DNA of 64,000 bases, taken from contig JAUPFP010000013.1 in assembly GCA_036925085.1 (NCBI GenBank), positions 2,622,155 through 2,686,154 of the forward strand, read 5' to 3'. Every line of letters starts with the position of its first letter. Position 1 is the stretch's first letter. The stretch comes from Brachycybe producta (lineage: Eukaryota > Arthropoda > Diplopoda > Playtdesmida > Andrognathidae). The position numbers and the translations under genes are program-made. A model generated the notes under the pieces. The model did not search any database and was not told the origin of the DNA. It was given only the letters and a program-made list of their open reading frames with translations. Below are positions 1-13,450 of the stretch, piece by piece.

Positions 1-329
1 TTGCGATTTTTACTACATCAATTTTTAATTTTATTGATAATTTATTATTTATTTTTTTATTTTATTTATTTTATTATAATAAATTTATTTTATTGTATTT
101 TGGATGGATCATTATTGTTACTGTTTGTGTTAGTGTAGAATTGACTTTTCTTTATTTGTTGTCTCATATAAGCTGTGTTTATCACCTTTGAGATGAATAA
201 ATAAATAATAATAAAAATAATGACAAAAAAATACTTTTTTAAAGGTACGTTTCTATTCAGACTCGTGAGTCTGTATACATGCGTCTGTAAACATTTTGAT
301 AAAGTTGTACATGAATCCAGATACATGTA

Positions 330-460
330 CAGTTATAGCATGTATAAGCGAATGACAGTGTAACCGAGGTTACTTATGTAAAGCATTCTTTTTAATTGGC
401 GCCAATTTGACGTAATAGCCGAGTTGCTATTGTACCTGAGGTCACCATAACAAAGTCTGA
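330..460 (-). repeat. Tigger/pogo-like terminus fragment
   Basis: On the minus strand it begins TACAGTCAGACTTTGTTATG, followed by GACCTCAGG and AACTCGGCTATTACGTC. This resembles the CAGTC...TATAACG-type ends of pogo/Tigger elements inserted at TA. Similar sequence occurs at 18420-18560 and 13141-13450. Confidence 0.5.
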
Positions 461-1571
461 CTGTATATGATGCTTTTTGCACTTCCAAAACATGTTGCAT
501 CTATACACATGTACATACCAGTACAAAAAAAACATTTTTATGAGCTCTTCAAGGGGAAGGGAGTTTTTCTTTGTTATCTACATTATATGCGCACTGACTC
601 ATTTTTTTTTCCTTTCTGCACATTTGCTTATGAAAAAAAAATGTTTTTGCTCTTGGAACAGGCAGCCAGGCGCTTGCAACATGAAACAAGCAACATTTTA
701 ATTGCTTTTGCAACATTTTTTAGTCTGGAAAAAACTCATTTTTGTTAAGTCTATGTTGGAGACTCATGTATACAAACTCATGCATCTGAGTGGAAACGTA
801 CCTTAATAGCCAAAAACAAATGTTTCCTCAAAAAAAAAAATGTTTGAAAAAAACACCTCCAAACGTGGAAGACTTCCCTAAACTGGGCATTTGTTTATGG
901 AAATGCAAAAGACCTCACATGCATGTACATGCGCACAAGTGGAAACAAAGTCTAACAAATGCAACTTACAATTAGTTCAAAGTGCAATTAATCGTAAAAT
1001 ACAACAATAACCACTACATATTTTAAATTTCATATTAGATAAACAAATAATAACAAAGAACTAAAACTAGAAATGCCAGAATGCCCAGTTATAAATGTAA
1101 ATTAAATTGTTTGTTAAAATTCGCTACAGTATCATGTCAAATTTGATAGACAACTTTCAAAACAGCTTTTTTTTTAAAACCAATTTCTACCTAAAAAAAA
1201 CCTATGAAAAAAAAATAAAACCTTAAACCATAAAAGCTGAAAATTGTTTCATCAAGGGACGCAGAACGATAACAGCCCCTAACACTTTTTATGCCATAAA
1301 ATATTGATTTTATAAAGATATTTTAGGATTTAGTTTATATAAAATATCATATTTCATATGTAACTTTAATAAGTCTAATATGTCTTTTTAAGTTTGGGCA
1401 AGATTTATATAATCATCGGACGTCTATAAAATATTACAAGACAAAATAGGCCAAATAAAAAACTTTTATATGTCTATATTTCATTTTTTTTTTAAAAAGT
1501 AAGCCAGTTTTTTTTAGAAATTGATAACATTGGAAAAAAAAGTTTGTTCTGATTTTTTCTGTTTATTTCTT

Positions 1572-2165
1572 AAGGTAGTTTTAAAGTGTAAACACCCCTC
1601 TAATTCTGATTATTGCCATTGAGCAGCAAAATTTAAAAACAACAGCTTACGTGTTTTAGAAACTAGACGAGTAGCTCAATCACTTAAACATATTTTCATA
1701 TTGATTAACTTTTAAAATAAACCTTTTACAGCATTTTGAAAATGTCTCAACAACTTCAAGGCTAAGCAGACAATGCTTAGTAGATGGCATATTTTAATTT
1801 TTAACTATGAAAAGTTTATATTGAAAAATATCAACATAAAAATACTATTAAGTGATTCACCACCTACCGTTTCAGTTTCTAACACATTTTTTTGCTATTA
1901 GAATGCAGAATAACCAAGAGTTCGAAAATTAGCTGTTCATAAAACATAAAACATTTTGAAAATGACTAACTTTAAGCAGACAATGCTTAGATAAATACAT
2001 TTTTAATTTTGAAATATGAAAAGTTAATTTTAAAAAATATCAACATAAAAATAATATTAATAGGATTTAATTAATTAATTTATCTACTATTCTACCTTCT
2101 AACACATGTTTGCTCCTGAAATGTATAATAATGAGAGTTCAAAAATCAGCTGTTCAGAAAACAGC
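1572..2165. mobile_element. Foldback MITE family A, composite copy
   Basis: Begins AAGGTAGTTTTAAAGTGTAA. Continues with AAACTAGACGAGTAGCTCAA and its inverse (1855-1895), then a second degenerate pair (AATCAGCTGTTC and CTAACACATGTTTGCTC). The core is ACTAGAANGGTAGCTNAATC followed by ATTTTCATGTTGATATC. No ORF. Confidence 0.7.
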
Positions 2166-3851
2166 TTAATATGCCATGTCACCACATATAAAGTGACAAT
2201 ACAATTGTTTTAAATTGTTTTTATGTTTCAAGTAGCCAAGATATTTTTTTTTAAGTTTTCAATACAACTTTTACAGACTTTTTTTTCTGCTAAAATTCTC
2301 ATCTTGAGTTTCTATAAAATCTATTTTACTTTCTTTACTCTTTCATTTACAAGTAGAGTAGAAATGCTTTTAAAGTAAATGGGAAAAACTTCAAAAAAAC
2401 ACAATGAAAAAAAAAATGAAATTTAAGCTTAAAGTGCTATTCGATATGCCAATGTTTTCTAGAAACATAAAATGTAGACCCATCAAATGCAGTAGAAGTG
2501 TTTGCAGTGATTGCCTTCTACAAGGAGCTAAAAAAAAGTTTACTTGTATAGCTATTTTCTAAAAACATTTATTTTAAAAGAAATGAGGGAAAATAGAAAC
2601 ATAACTTTAATTTCTTATTTTCTACATGCAAAAATGTTCTCGTGCAGCTGTTTTAATTATAGACAAAGTCTATTAAAATAAAAGAAAGTATTAATTTCAA
2701 GTTGTTTTATGTGGATACATTATACTTAAGCTGTAATTGCTGTTGGAATTTTTTTTAAACTTTATTTTAAGCCTAATTGAAAAACCTCGAGACGAACAAA
2801 GTCAATGTTATCTGCACTTAAATTGTTAGACATTTGGTATATTGTTTGAACTATATTGTATGTTTTGTCTGTGTATACACAAACACACGAACAATGGTTT
2901 TGTTTTCATTGTTTCATTAGGAGGATCATCTTCACACATAGATCAATGATTTCAATTGCATTATTTCTACTAATCAATGGGTCTAGCAATTGACTTCCAT
3001 GAGTGAAAACAGCTGATTTGACCAAGAATTAAATAAATAAATAATGAGCCAGCTGCGGCTAGAATAATTGAAAGTGGTTCCAACAGATTAAGCTTTCAGA
3101 CAAGAGAGAGGGGGGGGATCTTTTGTTATTTATAATTTAAAGAAAATTCAAAATCTATTTGAAACAAGAAGAGAAAATAAATGCAATAATGGGTTTTATT
3201 TAAAAAAAATTCAACAATGTTTTAAAATAAACGTTTCATGTCAGTTTTAAGAAAAAAACAATTTTAGTTTGTTTCATTTTAAATTGGTAAATTATCCATG
3301 AAAAACGCAGCGCCTTTTTGAAATTACCATTTGTAACACGTTTATTTCGAAAAAAACAAAATATCGATAATAAAATAGCCTACAATTGAATCATTTTAGT
3401 TTTTCTACTTTTCATTTATACTTTCGAGGTCTTATTTTAAAAGGCGCTTCTAAAAAAACAAAGGAACGCAAAAATCACAGAAAATACGTCAAAATAAAAT
3501 TCTGAAATTTACAATTCTAAAATAAAATCAACTTACTTATATTTTACGAAAAAATTAAAAAATCTGTTTAAAACTAGAATAGAAAATAAACGTAATGATT
3601 GCATTTTCATGGCGATATCTTTTAAAGTTAAATTTGTTTAAAAAACGTAAATTTCCCTCTTTTTTCAAACTACAATAACAAGTTTATTATGAAAGATATT
3701 GTCAAGAAAATAACCATTACCGTATTTCTTTTCTGTTCTAGTTTCAAATAAATTTCTAGTTGGTTAAAAAAAAACTAAAAGGACTTCTAAAAAAAACTAA
3801 AGGGTATCAATGAGTGCAAACATATGCAAGTAAAATTTACTCGAGCTTGAT

Positions 3852-4372
3852 GTTAAGGGATGAATCACACATGCAGAAAAAAAAAAACAATTAGAAAATA
3901 TAAATAAAAATAAAAATATATTTTCAGCAGTATTTCTCTGTTTCTCCACATTTAAGGGTTCTCTCACATTGCAATAAAAAACGTTTCAAAAGACAATGTT
4001 TAATTAATAGAAGCGGTGATAAACAATAGAAGGAGGAGCCATAATAAATGATGCTACTGAAGAACGTCATCCTATTGGCTAACAACATGTAATTACGTGT
4101 GGCAAGAAGAAATAATGTCACCGTTTTTTCTTCTGCATACATTCAGCCAGATAAACAGAATAAAATTATTTAAATTGGATAAAATTCCTTTTTCAGTGGA
4201 TTTTTTTCCTTACGAGAAGAATCACACACGCTGAAAAAAATCACACTGAAACCAACTTTTTAAGGCACATTAACCATAAGGGCAAAGGACCATAGTCCAT
4301 AGACATGTAACTGAATTCTATATGTGAATTTCTATTTTCTGGATGTTATTTCAGCATGTGTGATTCTTCCCT
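3852..4372. mobile_element. CACACATGC-TIR elements, solo end plus complete copy
   Basis: GGGATGAATCACACATGCAG at 3857 is a solo left end. A complete unit at about 4213-4372 has GAAGAATCACACACGCTGAA and the inverse TCAGCATGTGTGATTCTTCC. Related units lie at about 28553-28806 and 57567-57741. Confidence 0.7.
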
Positions 4373-4816
4373 TAGTGTATGGTTAGATAGAAAAAATTAT
4401 TTTTGTTTTCATTGTCACAAAATGTTCAAATAAGAAAAAAAAATGGAAGTGAGAAAAAATGTGTTGAGGAAAATGATGATTCGTCTAGAATCTAGAACCA
4501 TTTTTGTTTGGTTCACTTGATTCACTTTAATTAGCTTTATAACTAGTTATACAGACCTATACCCACACATATATAGAAAAGGCTCATGAAAGTTGAATGT
4601 GGCGCCTCAAAACGACTGAAAGAAATAGGCTTAGATGAATTTTTTTTTCGTTTATTGCAAAAAAGGGGGAAATTTTTTTTTTTGAGTGAAGTAACATAAA
4701 ACTCAGCGAGAGTTGCATGTAGATAGCTGATTAAAACAACTGTGTGTATATCACAAACGTAATTTCATCACATTTTACGACTTCCACCACCACGTCCCTT
4801 ATATTTCTCTACCTAC

Positions 4817-4863
4817 AATACATGGCTATACTGTATATACAGTATACTGTATATAGCCATATG
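4817..4863. repeat. Palindrome
   Basis: ATGGCTATA and TATAGCCAT flank nested TATACTGTATATACAGTATA. A short imperfect palindrome, perhaps cruciform-forming. Confidence 0.7.
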
Positions 4864-7194
4864 TTTTAAAACTTTTTTTTTTTCTGTTTCTAAAAGTCTT
4901 GCAAAAAAACACTATAAAAATAGTTCTGTGCATACATGTATACGATTTATATCTTTGTTTCACAGGTTAATGTATGACGTCAGAATACTAAAAGTGAAAA
5001 TAAGGACGTCTAAAAAGTCTTGCTAATTTCTTCTTTGCAGAAAAAAAAGTAATAATAATAATAAAAAAAATGTTTCATCATTTCTGTCTTCAAGACTTTA
5101 TTTATATTAATATATAAAGCTTTTATATTTACTGCAAAACTTTAATTAAATTGTAGGCTTACCACAAAAAAAATAAGGAGTTGTAATTTTTTTAATGAAT
5201 AAATTAATTAATTAATAAAGTGTGTCGTACTAAAGAGTAATTAAAAAAATATACATTTAAGTAGTGACTTTGGAATATATATTTACATTTTATGCAATGA
5301 AGAAAAAATGATTATGTAAAAAAACAGGAAAGCCATCAATATACAATTACATAGAAGTCACATTAATCATAGTACGGAATTGAATGGTATAATATAGAAA
5401 GAAAAAAAAACTATTATCGGGATGTTTGAATTGCACATACCATAGGCCCTATACTAAAATAATAATAAGAAGAAGAAAAAAAAATTTCATGTTGACAATT
5501 TAAATGTCAATGATAAATTTTTCTCGAATTACCAGCATTTTTATTAGGTCTACATTATATTAATATTTAAACCTATTACTCATCTGAATCATCTCAAAAA
5601 ATCATTTAAATATAATAAAGTTGAGCTGGAGTTATTTCGTAAGTATGTAAACGTATAGAAATACAATTACACTTTCTAATTCAGATTGAATTTCACATTT
5701 CTTTTCGTTTTTATGATTACTTTCGTGAGTTTTTTTGTCAGACTTTTCTCTATGTTTTATCAGAATTTTTAGGTCTTAACATTTAATTTTGTTATGTACA
5801 TGTACATTGTTTGCAAGTTTATTTTTTTCTATAGAATTCACCTTTGTATACAAAATAGAATGTTATTTAAAAAAAAAGTCTGATAATTTTGAATGGCATT
5901 GCGAAATCGTCTTTTCAAGTAGCCAAAGGGCCTTAAAATCAGATTATTTTCTATTAAAAAAATATTTTGAGTTACTTTAAAGACTTTCATCAAATTTATA
6001 AATAATTATCATTGTTGTAATTTTTTTCGGAACTTTAATTTTAGATATAAATGTTATTTGGCGTTTTCTAAAATAAAATATAAACCATAAGCTATCTATT
6101 TTTATAATAAAAAATACATGAGTATATGTTTTGGTCTGAATTCGTAAAAAAATATTGATTGAATAAAAAAATTTCTCATCTTTTTTATGGCATTTCTACT
6201 CTCTTACATACTAACCCCAGATCCTAAAAAAAAATCTTTAGCACCCCCATTGGGTTCAAGCTACCTTTAATAAAAAAATTTCTTTCTTTTTCTGCCTTTT
6301 ATATGAACCCAATATATATGTCTTTAAAACGGAAGTTGATTTTAGGATCCCATATAATCATGTAGCTGATAACACAATGAACTGATTTACCATAAAATTA
6401 TCCGAAAAAAAAAAACCTCAAAAGAAGCTTAACAAAAAATATATATAATTTGCAGTGTCATATAGAAATATTTTTTGTTGATTTTATTTTATGTTGCTCA
6501 ATAAGAGACGAATTTTGAAAAAAAATATATATATATATATATATCCTTTCTTACTAAACAACAATAATATAATTAATAATAAATGAGGAACGCACATACA
6601 CAAAATATTAAAACAAACCTCTCAATGCAAAAACATAAATTTACTAATGTTGACGTGTAAATGCATATATGAGTTTTAATGTGCATTATTTATTTTGAGC
6701 TTCTATAGCTGCCCATAATTTAAATGCTAATAGCAGCAGCCACTGGCACATTTGCATTTAGTTCTAATTTCAGGGGGGAGGGGGCATCCTGGTCTATGTT
6801 TTCACATATAAAAGAAGAACCCATATCTAACAACAGTATTTATCTCTTCTTATTCTTAATAGAATTTCTCTTTGCTTTTTCTTCTTCGTCTACTTCTCTG
6901 AATAACATAAATTATTTATTTTAATTATAAAGCTGCTTTTAGTCGAGGTCTACTCTTTTTTTTTATTTAAAAGATAGGCTATGGGTGTCAACATAAATTA
7001 AATTTTCTTATTTGTTTGTTTTGGTCCATCTAACTGATAAAATTAATCAGATTATCATACAATTATTCTCTCATTTACAATTTTATCTTTAACAAATGAT
7101 TTCATTTCGACCAACATATTTTCATAGTGACTGACATCTTTTAAAATAGTCAGTTTTTGAAACAAACTAACTTTGAAGCGGCGATCCACACTGG

Positions 7195-7450
7195 GACAGA
7201 CAAATCGTAGGTAACTAAGTGACCTACACTTTAGAAATATAGGCTACTCAGTGACCTACACTTTAGATAGCTATTCAGACAAGAACTGTGGGTTGTCTGA
7301 ATGGCTATCTAAAGTGCAGGTCACTGAGTGACCAATGATTAGTCCTGGTGTAGGTCACTGAGTGACCTATGATTAGTCCTGGTGTACGTCACTGAGTGAC
7401 CTACATTTCTAAAGTGTAAGTCACCTAGTGACCTACGATTAGTCTGTCCC
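7195..7450. mobile_element. Foldback element with GGGACAGAC termini
   Basis: GGGACAGACAAATCGTAGGT is the inverse of ACCTACGATTAGTCTGTCCC. The interior has repeated TCACTGAGTGACCTA palindromes and a central hairpin (TTCAGACAAGAAC, GTTGTCTGAA). 256 bp, no ORF. Confidence 0.8.
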
Positions 7451-7609
7451 CTTCATTATAGAAATAGTGATACAGAAATGTTATAATTACATTATATCAT
7501 TTCTAAATAACAGTTTCTTGAAGTATTTCGTCTTCTCTGTTGTAAGCAAATTATCATTTAAGATGTTTTAACAGTAGTTACTGCAAAATATGCCAATTCA
7601 GTAGAACTT

Positions 7610-7945
7610 TGGTCACTCTGCATTTAGATTCCAACGAATAATAAAAAATTGAAAACCTTTTAGAAATTAGAAGAGGAAATAAATTACCTAAAATGGTTTA
7701 TAAACAAGCTAACTTTCGAACACTTGTTTATTCTGAATTTCAGGAGAAAAATTAAAGAGAAACTAGAATGGTAGCTTAATCAATTATTGGTGTCCTCATG
7801 TTGATATCTTTCAAAATAAACTTTTTATATAGACAAAAAATTAAAAAAAATATTTTCAAACTCACATACAAAGCTATTCATATTACACCAGAAAGACAGA
7901 ATATGTAGAGTTTGAAAGGCATTTTACACCTTAAAACCACATTTA
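7610..7945. mobile_element. Foldback MITE family A copy
   Basis: Carries ACTAGAATGGTAGCTTAATC, CTCATGTTGATATCTTTC and the end ATTTTACACCTTAAAACCAC, the inverse of the family terminus. Confidence 0.65.
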
Positions 7946-9532
7946 CAATATTTTCATGTTGCTATCTTTAAAACAAGCTTTTAATTTGGCCATTTTAAAT
8001 TTTAAATTTTCGTTTTTCACTTCAAGTTGGTCCCAAATAAGAAAAAAATATCGCCTCATAAACTACATTCATTTTCAAATAATCATTAGAAAGCTAGTTT
8101 TTCAAGAAATGGACATAAAAATTGGACTTTAGTGAGTCAATTACTCGTCTATTATTCAATTTATACATTTTTTAAAAAAGCACAATAACTACAATTACAA
8201 ATTTACTATTATATGAAGTAATATGACGTTTTTACTTTTATAAAAATGTTTTCCTCAACAAAATAAAATTATATTCTACTTTTCTTGCAACAACAAACTC
8301 CTGTCTCTCACTCTTTTTCTCCCCTTTTGTTACAGGACAATCAATACAATGTAGTTGTCACAAATTTTAGGGTTGAGTTGTTATAACCCGTTCTTCTAGT
8401 AAGTACTTGCTTAGAAACCATTTCTGTAGCTACTTCTACTACTGCTACTGCTATTACTACAATACAGACATAACTAGAATCTATAGAAAAGTGGCTATAG
8501 AATTGCATCAAGGAAGACACATTTTTAGAAACAACTCTACCATTGAATTTATGGTAGCCAACCACAGACACAAACACACTTTACTTCTTTTCAGAGACTA
8601 CAGTATATTATCCCTTTTTTATCCGGCTGCTCGTTTCTATATTGTTGTTTGTTTTTTTGTAAACATTTCATCAACATTATATTGCAAAAATATTTTCTAA
8701 GTAAAATATGAACTGTAGACTATTAGATATTGAATTTTCGTTTTCTCTTAAATTAAATATTTTGAAACTTCAGAAGAAGAAAAAAAAAAACAGATTCTAG
8801 ACACAAAAAAAAAAGAAGAGAAAAATCGAAATGGAGCATCATGAAGTAATCAATTACTTTCCTTAAGGCAATAATCATTTCATTTTTCGACATGATTCAG
8901 AACAATGAAAATGCTTTTTAAAAGCAAATTATGAAAAACAAAAATATTTAAGATTCATTTAAAATTAGTAGAGTAAACGAAAAGTGCACAAGATGATTTT
9001 TCAAATAGAAAAATTGCTACTAACACCAAGATCTACACCGTCTGTAGCTTCGGGCGGATTCGCATCCAATCGCGTCTACTAGGTGAAAACATTTACCATG
9101 TAACATTTACCCTAATGTGTAACATTTACCCTAACATATCGTTGTTAAGGTGAAAAACTTCTAGGGGGGTTGGTTTAATAATTCCATACGCAGTCAGAAA
9201 AATGAGAACGCTTTGTTATGAAATAATTTCAAGATTCATTTGAAACTAGAAGAGTAAATTAAATCAAAATGCGCCAAGAAGATTTTCACAATGAAAATAC
9301 GGCTCGTAGGCCTATATTAAAATTTCTTTAATCTCTATTAGGTGAAAAAGATTTAGGTAATTTATCATTTAAATAAAAAGCAATTACAGCATTTGGTGTG
9401 AACATAATTTGTTTAGGTGAACTGACTTTTAGATGCACAACGCGCAGTGTACTGACACCCTGTAAAAATCAAAATATTATGGCAGTTTGAAAACAAAAAA
9501 AAGCCAAACATATTTTAATAGCTAATACTGTA

Positions 9533-9953
9533 CCTCGTTTTCACAAAAAAAATTAACTGTTAACCACAGTTAATTTTCTAGTGGAAACAAATGTGGTTAC
9601 TTTAACCATAGTTAAATTTCTGAAGTTAACTCAACTGCATTGACACAATATGGTTAACCCACATTATTGAATGGTTAAATACATCACTTCCTGTGTTTAA
9701 TCAAATTTAATCTACAAACAATATGGTAGAAAGTGAGAACACTCAATTTTTGACTGAATGAAGCATGAAACTTTCACAAAATTCACAACAGTTAAATTGG
9801 AAGTGAAACGGGACAGGAAGTGATACAATCATTTGACCCTCAGATAAGACTTTTAAATTTAAAACACACAACAGAATCCCTTCTAGTTTGTTTGCAGTTA
9901 ACTATAACCTTGGTTATATAATTACAGTTAATTTTTGCAGTGGAAACGAAGTA
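9533..9953. mobile_element. CCTCGTTTTCAC-TIR element
   Basis: Left CCTCGTTTTCACAAAAAAAA then TTAACTGTTAACCACAG; right TTTTTGCAGTGGAAACGAAG. Interior repeats of GTTAAC and GGTTA motifs. A second, more decayed copy lies at 51695-52105. Confidence 0.7.
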
Positions 9954-10131
9954 TAAACAGTCAACTAAAAATAAAAAAACAAAAATCTATTTTTTAAATA
10001 GCCTTACAAATTCATTTCCAAGAATATCTTCAAAAATGAAAGTAGGTCCTATACTATATGCTGTCATTTACTGTTCTGGTTTCAAATAAATCTTTGAACT
10101 AGGCTACTTTTAATAAAGGTATTTTTTCTGC

Positions 10132-10410
10132 ACTTTTGATTGAACCATTCTTGATCACTATGGAGAGCAGTTCTTGACGAAATTGACACATTTCGCTTTG
10201 TGTATAATCCACAATTCAATTATGGGTATCTGATGTACAATTCAGTTATGTATATCTACAATTTATTTGAAAATATCCATAATGAAATCGGGCATATCTA
10301 TATTTGTATTGCAAATATAAATATTGGAATCATGGTTATTCATATAAGGGACATCTTGACATGAACGAACATCCATAATGGTTCGACCGCAAGTGCCAAA
10401 AAAAAAAACA
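10132..10410. mobile_element. ATCCATAAT-type repeat
   Basis: TTCTGCACTTTTGATTGAAC at the left and GGTTCGACCGCAAGTGCC at the right. Interior TATCCACAATTCAATTATG-like units. Homologous to 34672-35176. Confidence 0.6.
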
Positions 10411-10790
10411 TCATAAGTTGCTTCATAAAAAAAAAACGTTCTTGGTTTTTCAGCACTATGTCCAAAAATAAAAAAATGAACCGATTTCCCTATAAAGCAA
10501 ATGAAAAAAAAAATCCATTTGCTTATGGTAAGCCGTAAACCTCAGGGTTCCTGAGTGGTTTTTAAGCACGGATATCTATCTCCATGTAAAGAAATAAATG
10601 ACTGTGCATAAATGATGTTACAGTTGTACCTACCAATATGTAACTAAATCATTCACATCTCAATCTTCGAGCATATTTTTTTATAGAAAAAAGACCTACT
10701 ACTTTAAATATATCATTCAAGTAGGTGTAAACCAAGACAGAAAAAAAAAAGAAGCACCATTTTTTTCTTGTCCCCTAGTTTGATACTCAC

Positions 10791-11166
10791 TTATGCTATT
10801 CGAAGTATTTGTCCAATTAACAGTGGCACAAGTCCTCCAGAGTCCTGACTGAAACGTCACCAAATAACACGTCTCTTCTGTAGAGTTTGACGTTGGTATT
10901 GGTTCAGTTGTACACATCCATCGGTCAGTTGTTATCGATACAATAAGAAGTATCAATGATATAAGACTAGCTAAAACTGTGAGCCGTGACAAACACCTCT
11001 GAAAACACGTGTGACGCCGACCACCGCCACCTCCACTGCCACCGCCGCCGCCTCCGCCGCCACCTTCATTCTTAAACGTTGGAGGCGATGAAATACCAAA
11101 ACTTGGTCCACTACTAGCACTACCGCTTCTGTAGTTGCTGCTACTACTACGGCGACTTTTCTCCAT
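10791..11166 (-). CDS. First coding exon of a voltage-gated calcium channel gamma-subunit / TARP-like protein (partial gene)
   Basis: The exon encodes 125 residues plus one base and ends at a GTGAGT donor (10790-10785). The chosen ATG (11166) has a strong context (A at -3, G at +4). Residues 1-34 are Ser/Arg-rich, 35-49 are a poly-Gly tract broken by one Ser, and about 62-80 form a transmembrane helix. The extracellular loop that follows holds SGLWRTC (residues 107-113), the GLW signature of the claudin/PMP22/CACNG superfamily; this form is the one seen in stargazin-type TARPs. N94, N117 and N120 are glycosylation sequons. In that family the protein has four membrane passes and serves as an auxiliary subunit of calcium channels or AMPA receptors. 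The cytoplasmic N-terminus is far longer than in vertebrate TARPs. The later exons (second loop, TM2-4, C-tail) were not found downstream to base 1. It could instead be another claudin-like protein; exact orthology is unresolved. Confidence 0.8.
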
Positions 11167-12693
11167 GTTCACCGTCAACAAAAATAAGAAACACACAAAA
11201 AACTCTAGTCGAAAACACAAACTTCGAACACTCCCAAAAAAAAAAAAAATAATAACAACAACAAAAAAGAAATCCACAAATTTGAACTTTCAATATCAAA
11301 TAAATGTTATATACCTATTTAGATCCGATTCTACTCCAGTAAATAAAAATGTGCATTGATCTAATTCCAAGTTCTTATTACACATAATTTACTAGAAGAA
11401 AAAAAAAAACGGGGGAAAAAAACAGAAAAATCAAACTTTTGCAAACAACAAAAAAATCATCACAAAAAATCACAAAAAAATCATCATGAATAAAAATAAT
11501 TAACAAAAACTTCTAACTCGCAAAAAAAAATATCCACAGGAGTTCTTATTGAAATCGAATAGACACTTAATAAGGCATCCTGCTTGAAGGTGAAGTTGAT
11601 GATGATGATGACGACGATGATGATGATGATAATAGATCCTATATAGCTTATCAAACAAACAAAAAAACTAGAAGGTAATCTTCATCATAATTATCTTCAT
11701 AGAAAGAAAAGATCTGGTTGTTTCCATCATTAGTTTTTCTTCTTCATATAAAGAGTAAAAACTGCATCTTTTTCGTTCTCTCTCTCTCTCCTCATGATCC
11801 TAGTTGGTGGCCGCAAGCAAACAAGACTAAAAACTGACTTCCAGCTACTTGACTATGATATTCTTCTTACATAGACTTCTTCTGTTATCTCTCTCTCTCT
11901 CTTTCTCTCCCTCTGTGTGTGTGTGTGTTTTTCTATCTGACAAGTCTATAGGGCCCCAGATATAAAACCAATGTGGTTGGATATCATATGAGGATCGGAG
12001 GTGCCCAGAAAAAATGAGCTAAAGGGCACCAAAGAGAAAAAAAAAAACAGTATATATCTCACTATTTTTGTTCAAGAGGTCAAATCACACAAATACACCA
12101 CAAACCACATTAAATTCATTGTTGCAGAATTATATCGCTAAAAATTCCAAAAAAAAAACAACATCAGGAGGAGGAGAAAAATAAATAAATAAATATATAC
12201 AGTACATAGCATTCACATAAGAATACTTTGACATGAATACCTTTTAGCCACTTTGTTTCAACCCGGGCTTAAAGGCCATGACGTATAAGATCTACTTTGT
12301 ATAAAAGCATACATCAGTTAGCTGTAGAAAACGCTATTTTAAGTAAACTATAAACGCACATTTTTCGATTGAAATGCTACTGCAGCTGTTTATATATATG
12401 AATGCTAAGAAGCACATTTTCAGGCGGGGTTTTAGCTCTAACTCATACTCTTAAAAAGATAACTTGTGCTCAATAGCGCTATTCAGTAGCTTTTTTTGGG
12501 AGGGGGGCTGGGGGATATATATATTTTCAAAGCAAAAAGAAAGAAATGTAACGATTTTTATACAACCACTCTGCAAAGACCATATAACAAGTACATAGAC
12601 CATATACAGCATATACAATAGTTGTATATATGAAGTAAAATGTATTGGTTTAAACATAACGTAACACACAACTAGAACTATGTATCATGTGTT

Positions 12694-12697
<4 letters not shown>

Positions 12698-12735
<38 letters not shown>
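12698..12735. repeat. (TA)n microsatellite
   Basis: About 19 TA units. Similar arrays at 6525-6544, 21595-21628 and 51003-51020. Confidence 0.95.
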
Positions 12736-12738
<3 letters not shown>

Positions 12739-13140
12739 TACTATGAAAACACACATGCGTGTATTTCAATAGCTTAATATTAAAGATTATTATAGCAACC
12801 CCCACAAAAAATATGAAAGTATTTCTGTCAATCTAATGCATTGAAGTTTCAATGAAGATTATGTGATCCATATTATATAAAAATCCTCTTCTTTGCTTCC
12901 TTCAGGGTTTGAAATTTATAATAATAACTTGTGGTTGTTTCTATAAAATTACAATTTTTTTTTGCTTTCTAGTTTTTGATACAAACAACATTCTGATGCT
13001 AGAGAATTATATTTGAATAAAGAATCAATGAAAATTGATTAAGATAAGTGACGTTATATTTCCAATTTGTATAATTCACAATTAAATAAACATATTTGTA
13101 TTATTATTAAATATATATGAATAAAACAAAAATTAAATTT

Positions 13141-13450
13141 AAACTAGTCCTCGGATATAATGACAACTGATTATAAATAATGTTATTTTTCCTCAATTAT
13201 AATGTCACTCTACCTCGGTTATAACGAGAAAATTTCTATGAATTCTAATATTTTCTTTTTTGAAAAGCAAGATTAAAACTAAAGAAGTTCTTTGAGAAGA
13301 ATTGCACCAAAATTAAACGTCCACGGAAACCGGACGTGTATAAAATAATATTAAAAAATATGTATTTTTTTTACTAACAATAACCTGCATTTAAATGACG
13401 AAAATCGATAACCTCGGATACAACGTCACTCGGACACTTATTATTTAAAC
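13141..13450. repeat. TATAACG/CCTCGG repeat, Tigger-like
   Basis: Contains CCTCGGATATAATGACAACT, CCTCGGTTATAACGAG and CCTCGGATACAACGTCACTC. The interior (GAAGAATTGCACCAAAATTA, CGTCCACGGAAACCGG) is repeated in inverse orientation at 18240-18300 (CCGGTTTCCGTAGACG, CACAATTCTTCTC). A non-autonomous element; no ORF. Confidence 0.6.

Larger units (their letters stand above)
1..10790. other. Non-coding, repeat-rich interval; probable first intron of the gamma-subunit gene
   Basis: No convincing exon is visible on either strand. Minus-strand open frames at 3924-4142 and 8341-8577 lack the expected membrane segments or any recognised motif. The interval holds a Tigger-like terminus (330-460), foldback copies (1572-2160, 7610-7945), CACATG-TIR units (3852-4372), a palindrome (4817-4863), a GACAGAC foldback (7195-7450), a CCTCGTTTTCAC element (9533-9953) and an ATCCATAAT repeat (10132-10410). 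The rest is AT-rich unique-looking DNA. Confidence 0.5.

Noticed and set aside
11167..11277. Alternative upstream ATG (11277) giving a hydrophobic N-terminal extension to the gamma-subunit-like protein
   Set aside because: The extension is encoded by A/T homopolymers; the ATG at 11166 has a better context and a family-like start.
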